A stretch of 23,372 bases of DNA, taken from contig CAYSIX010000032.1 of NCBI GenBank assembly GCA_964431205.1, forward strand, positions 1 to 23,372, written 5' to 3'. Source of the DNA: CAYSIX01 sp964431205. GTDB lineage: Bacteria > Planctomycetota > Phycisphaerae > Phycisphaerales > Phycisphaeraceae. The position numbers and the translations under genes are program-made. The notes below the pieces were generated by a model. That model did no database searches and had not been told where the DNA came from. It worked only from the letters and a program-made list of their open reading frames with translations. Below, piece after piece: positions 21,355-23,372 of the stretch. Position 1 is the first letter of the stretch; the number at the start of each line of letters is the position of its first letter.

Positions 21355-23122
21355 ACCGTGGCCGGCGCCCGCCGCGCCGACTCGCCCGTCGGGCACGCTC
21401 GCGCCGCCGCCTCCAGCTCGCCTCGCTCACCCTCCGACAACCGCTCGATCAGCCCGAGCTGCTCGTACGTGTCGAGGATCGAACGCGCCTCGAGCCCGCG
21501 GTACGTCTCATTCGGATCGATGATCGGCCGGCCGAGGTATTCCTCCAGCATTTCGCGGGTGTAGGTCTTCTTCTCGCTCGCTGTCGACGCCGTGCCGTAC
21601 TGGTTCAGGTTCGACGCGAAGATCCCCGCGGCGCTGAACGGCAGGAAGTCCTCGTAACGCAGGCCATCGGCCCGGACGTACCCGTCGTCGATCAGCCGAC
21701 GCAGCTCGGTCGTCGACAGCTTGCCCGCCGCCGCCAGCCCCGCGTCTGTCGGCTCGTACCGCCCGAACACCAGCCCCTGCTCCAGCAACTCCGCCAGCGT
21801 CTTGGGGAACGGCCTGAACGCCTCGATCTGACACGCCTGATACGCCCCGTAGTCCCGCTTCAGCTCGTCGCCACGCCTTGCCCGCTCGGCGTCGAACTCC
21901 GCCAGGCACCGGTCGTATAGCTCGCGGCCCTCCGGCGTCGTCGCGTAAAACCGTTGCTCGATCTCACCGAAACGCGCCGTGTGCACCGTCTTCGTCACCG
22001 TCCCGTCCGCGTTGCGGAACGTCACCGGCTCGGTCAACGCCTTGTACGCGTCCTGCCGCAGCAACACCGGCGTGTCCACGGCCGGGCCCTCCGTGAAGTC
22101 CTTGAACCCCGAGTGCTCGAACCGGCTCAGGTCCAGGTCCGGCTCGTGCAGCCGCCGCACCAGCTCCTCGACCACCGGCGACGCCACGCCCTCGCCCGGT
22201 CCGCTCGAGCCGCCGACCGATGGCCTCGGCGCNNNNNNNNNNCCTCGCCCGGGTCCGCCTCCGGCAACGCGTCGATCTGCCCACGCGTCAGGTGCTTGAA
22301 GTGCAGCGTCATCCAGTCCCGGTCCGCCGTCCGCAGCAGCCGACCCAACGCCTCCTGCGACCGCTCGCGGAACGTCGGCTCGTCGATCTCCCCCAGGGCA
22401 AACTTCATCGCCGACGTGTACAGGTCCATGCAGAACGTGTTCGGCGTCAGGTGGTTCAGGTGGTGCGCGTTGAAGCAGGCGATGTCCGCCGCGATCTTGA
22501 ACCCCGCGTCGCACAGGTGCTTGTACAACGGGTAATCCCGTGCCTCACCCGTCCATCGGAAGATCCGCTCGGTGCCCTCGCGGATCAGCGCGTCCGCGCC
22601 GTCCTCATCCAGCCCGCCCTGGTCCTCGGCCTTCTCGATCAGCTGCCTGGCACGATCGGAGAACACCTGCCGCTCGGCGAGCAGCGCCTCGACCCTCTGG
22701 CGCGTCTCGTCGTCGAAGTAGTCGGTCATCAGCAGCGACGAGAAGACGCGGTGCTCGGGGTTCACGGCCGAGCGGAACGCCGTGGCGACCACCGGCTGGC
22801 TCTTGGCCCCCAGGGAGGTCATGTCGTAGAAGTTGTGCGGCTCCATGGCGAAGACGCCGAAGAACCGGCCGATCCAGCGGTACTCGTCCGGCCGGCCGAT
22901 GCGGATCGCCCCGTGCCGCTCACCGCTGGTCCTGTCGATCTGCTCGTCGGTCATCGAGAAGCCGGGGTACCGCTTGCCCAGCGCCGCGCACACCGCGCGG
23001 TTGCACGCCAGGTTCACCGCCAGCGACTTGTCGTACAGCGGCACCTCCTGCCCGAACATCCGCGACAGCTCCGAAAAGAGCCGGTTCTGCATCTCGATCC
23101 GATCCACGAACGCGCCTGCCAT
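21351..23122 (-). CDS. DUF1338 family protein (2-oxoadipate dioxygenase/decarboxylase, HglS/YdcJ-like)
   Basis: Family enzymes (HglS) are iron-dependent and turn 2-oxoadipate into 2-hydroxyglutarate in lysine breakdown. The ATG at 23122 has GAGGAGA upstream. Fragment one (293 residues) shows SGERHGAIRIG (His70), FYDMTSLG, TAFR, RVFSSLL and ACFNAHHLNHLTPNT (His224). Fragment two shows DTPVLLRQDAYKALTEPV, HTARFGEIEQRF and YEDFLPFSAAGIFASNL. The likely metal ligands are His70, His224 and the Glu of FGEIEQ. YdcJ is about 450 residues; this protein has about 90 extra between NHLTP and VLLRQ, the stretch holding the 10-N gap. The two sides are in different frames as assembled, but a simple overlap join restores one 572-codon frame. 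It overlaps the methyltransferase stop by 4 bp. Confidence 0.9.
22233..22242. other. Assembly gap (10 N) inside the DUF1338 gene
   Basis: The bases right of the gap (22243-22258) nearly repeat 22190-22204 (CCTCGCCCGG, an optional extra G, then TCCGC). The two contig ends may therefore overlap rather than be separated by a gap. Confidence 0.9.
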
Positions 23123-23372
23123 GATGAGGTCTCCTCGATCCGCGGGACCCGGCCGCCCTTCGACCTTCGCAACCCTCGTCTCTCCCGCGACCACATCATA
23201 TGGCCCCGCGGCGTCGGATCGACCCCGGCCCGGCGTCGGCCGGCCGAGTCGCGAGCGCCGGGATTCGAGTTGCCGGGTTCGAGCCCCAGCGACCATGGGT
23301 GGCGGCAAGGCAACGCCCCGCGCCGCCGACCGGGTGACGTGAAACGGTCGATCGTCGGCGACGAAGCGGAAA
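23123..23372. other. 250-bp edge region upstream of the DUF1338 gene
   Basis: No gene is visible. On the minus strand TATGAT (23200-23195) is a possible -10 for the DUF1338 gene, with a poor -35. An imperfect direct repeat, CCGGGATTCGAG then CCGGGTTCGAG, lies near 23255-23285. Confidence 0.4.

Noticed and set aside
23250..23310. tRNA-like 3' end (GGGTTCGAGCCCC followed by ACCA)
   Set aside because: The T-arm has a mismatch, only two bases separate it from the ACCA so there is no acceptor stem, and no anticodon or D arm can be drawn upstream.

Overview
The window is a high-GC bacterial metagenome scaffold. It carries three 10-N gaps (7020-7029, 17728-17737, 22233-22242), all inside genes. The likely source is a planctomycete of the Phycisphaerae type. 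Evidence: two adjacent secreted proteins end in calcium-binding dockerin-like repeats (DGDVDAFDLGIWQTGFG-like) followed by a PEP-CTERM sorting tail. A four-helix-bundle (S23/Avd-like) gene, an FHA protein and several -10-like hexamers only 6-9 bases before ATG fit that group. The lineage call is inferred from protein style, not from a marker gene. I saw no rRNA, tRNA, CRISPR array, phage or IS transposase.

Layout. Bases 1-4926 (minus) hold an apparent operon of three SPFH (prohibitin/HflK-HflC type) membrane proteins, followed by the start of an ABC-transporter ATPase that leaves the left edge. An ABC-2 type permease (5019-6095, plus) diverges from it across 92 bp. This SPFH-plus-ABC locus is the best candidate for a poorly described system. 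Next come a decaying four-helix-bundle gene flanked by inverted repeats (6145-6671), a heavy-metal P1B-type ATPase broken by a gap (6676-8834), a Sua5-type tRNA threonylcarbamoyl-AMP synthase (8982-10076), a Phd/VapB-VapC toxin-antitoxin pair with a readable promoter (10168-10845) and an unrecognised 97-residue protein.

Bases 11367-15956 encode the two PEP-CTERM proteins: a 295-residue protein and a 1163-residue beta-strand-rich surface protein with a clear intrinsic terminator. After a 458-bp divergent intergenic region come a small PspB-like membrane protein, an orphan oligopeptide-binding lipoprotein, an FHA protein, a peptidoglycan amidase and, divergently, a membrane protein translationally coupled to a TlyA-like rRNA methyltransferase without its S4 domain. 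The methyltransferase converges, with a 4-bp overlap, on a large DUF1338 (2-oxoadipate dioxygenase/decarboxylase family) gene. Apart from the SPFH/ABC operon, vapBC and the coupled pair, these look like independent housekeeping or cell-envelope units.
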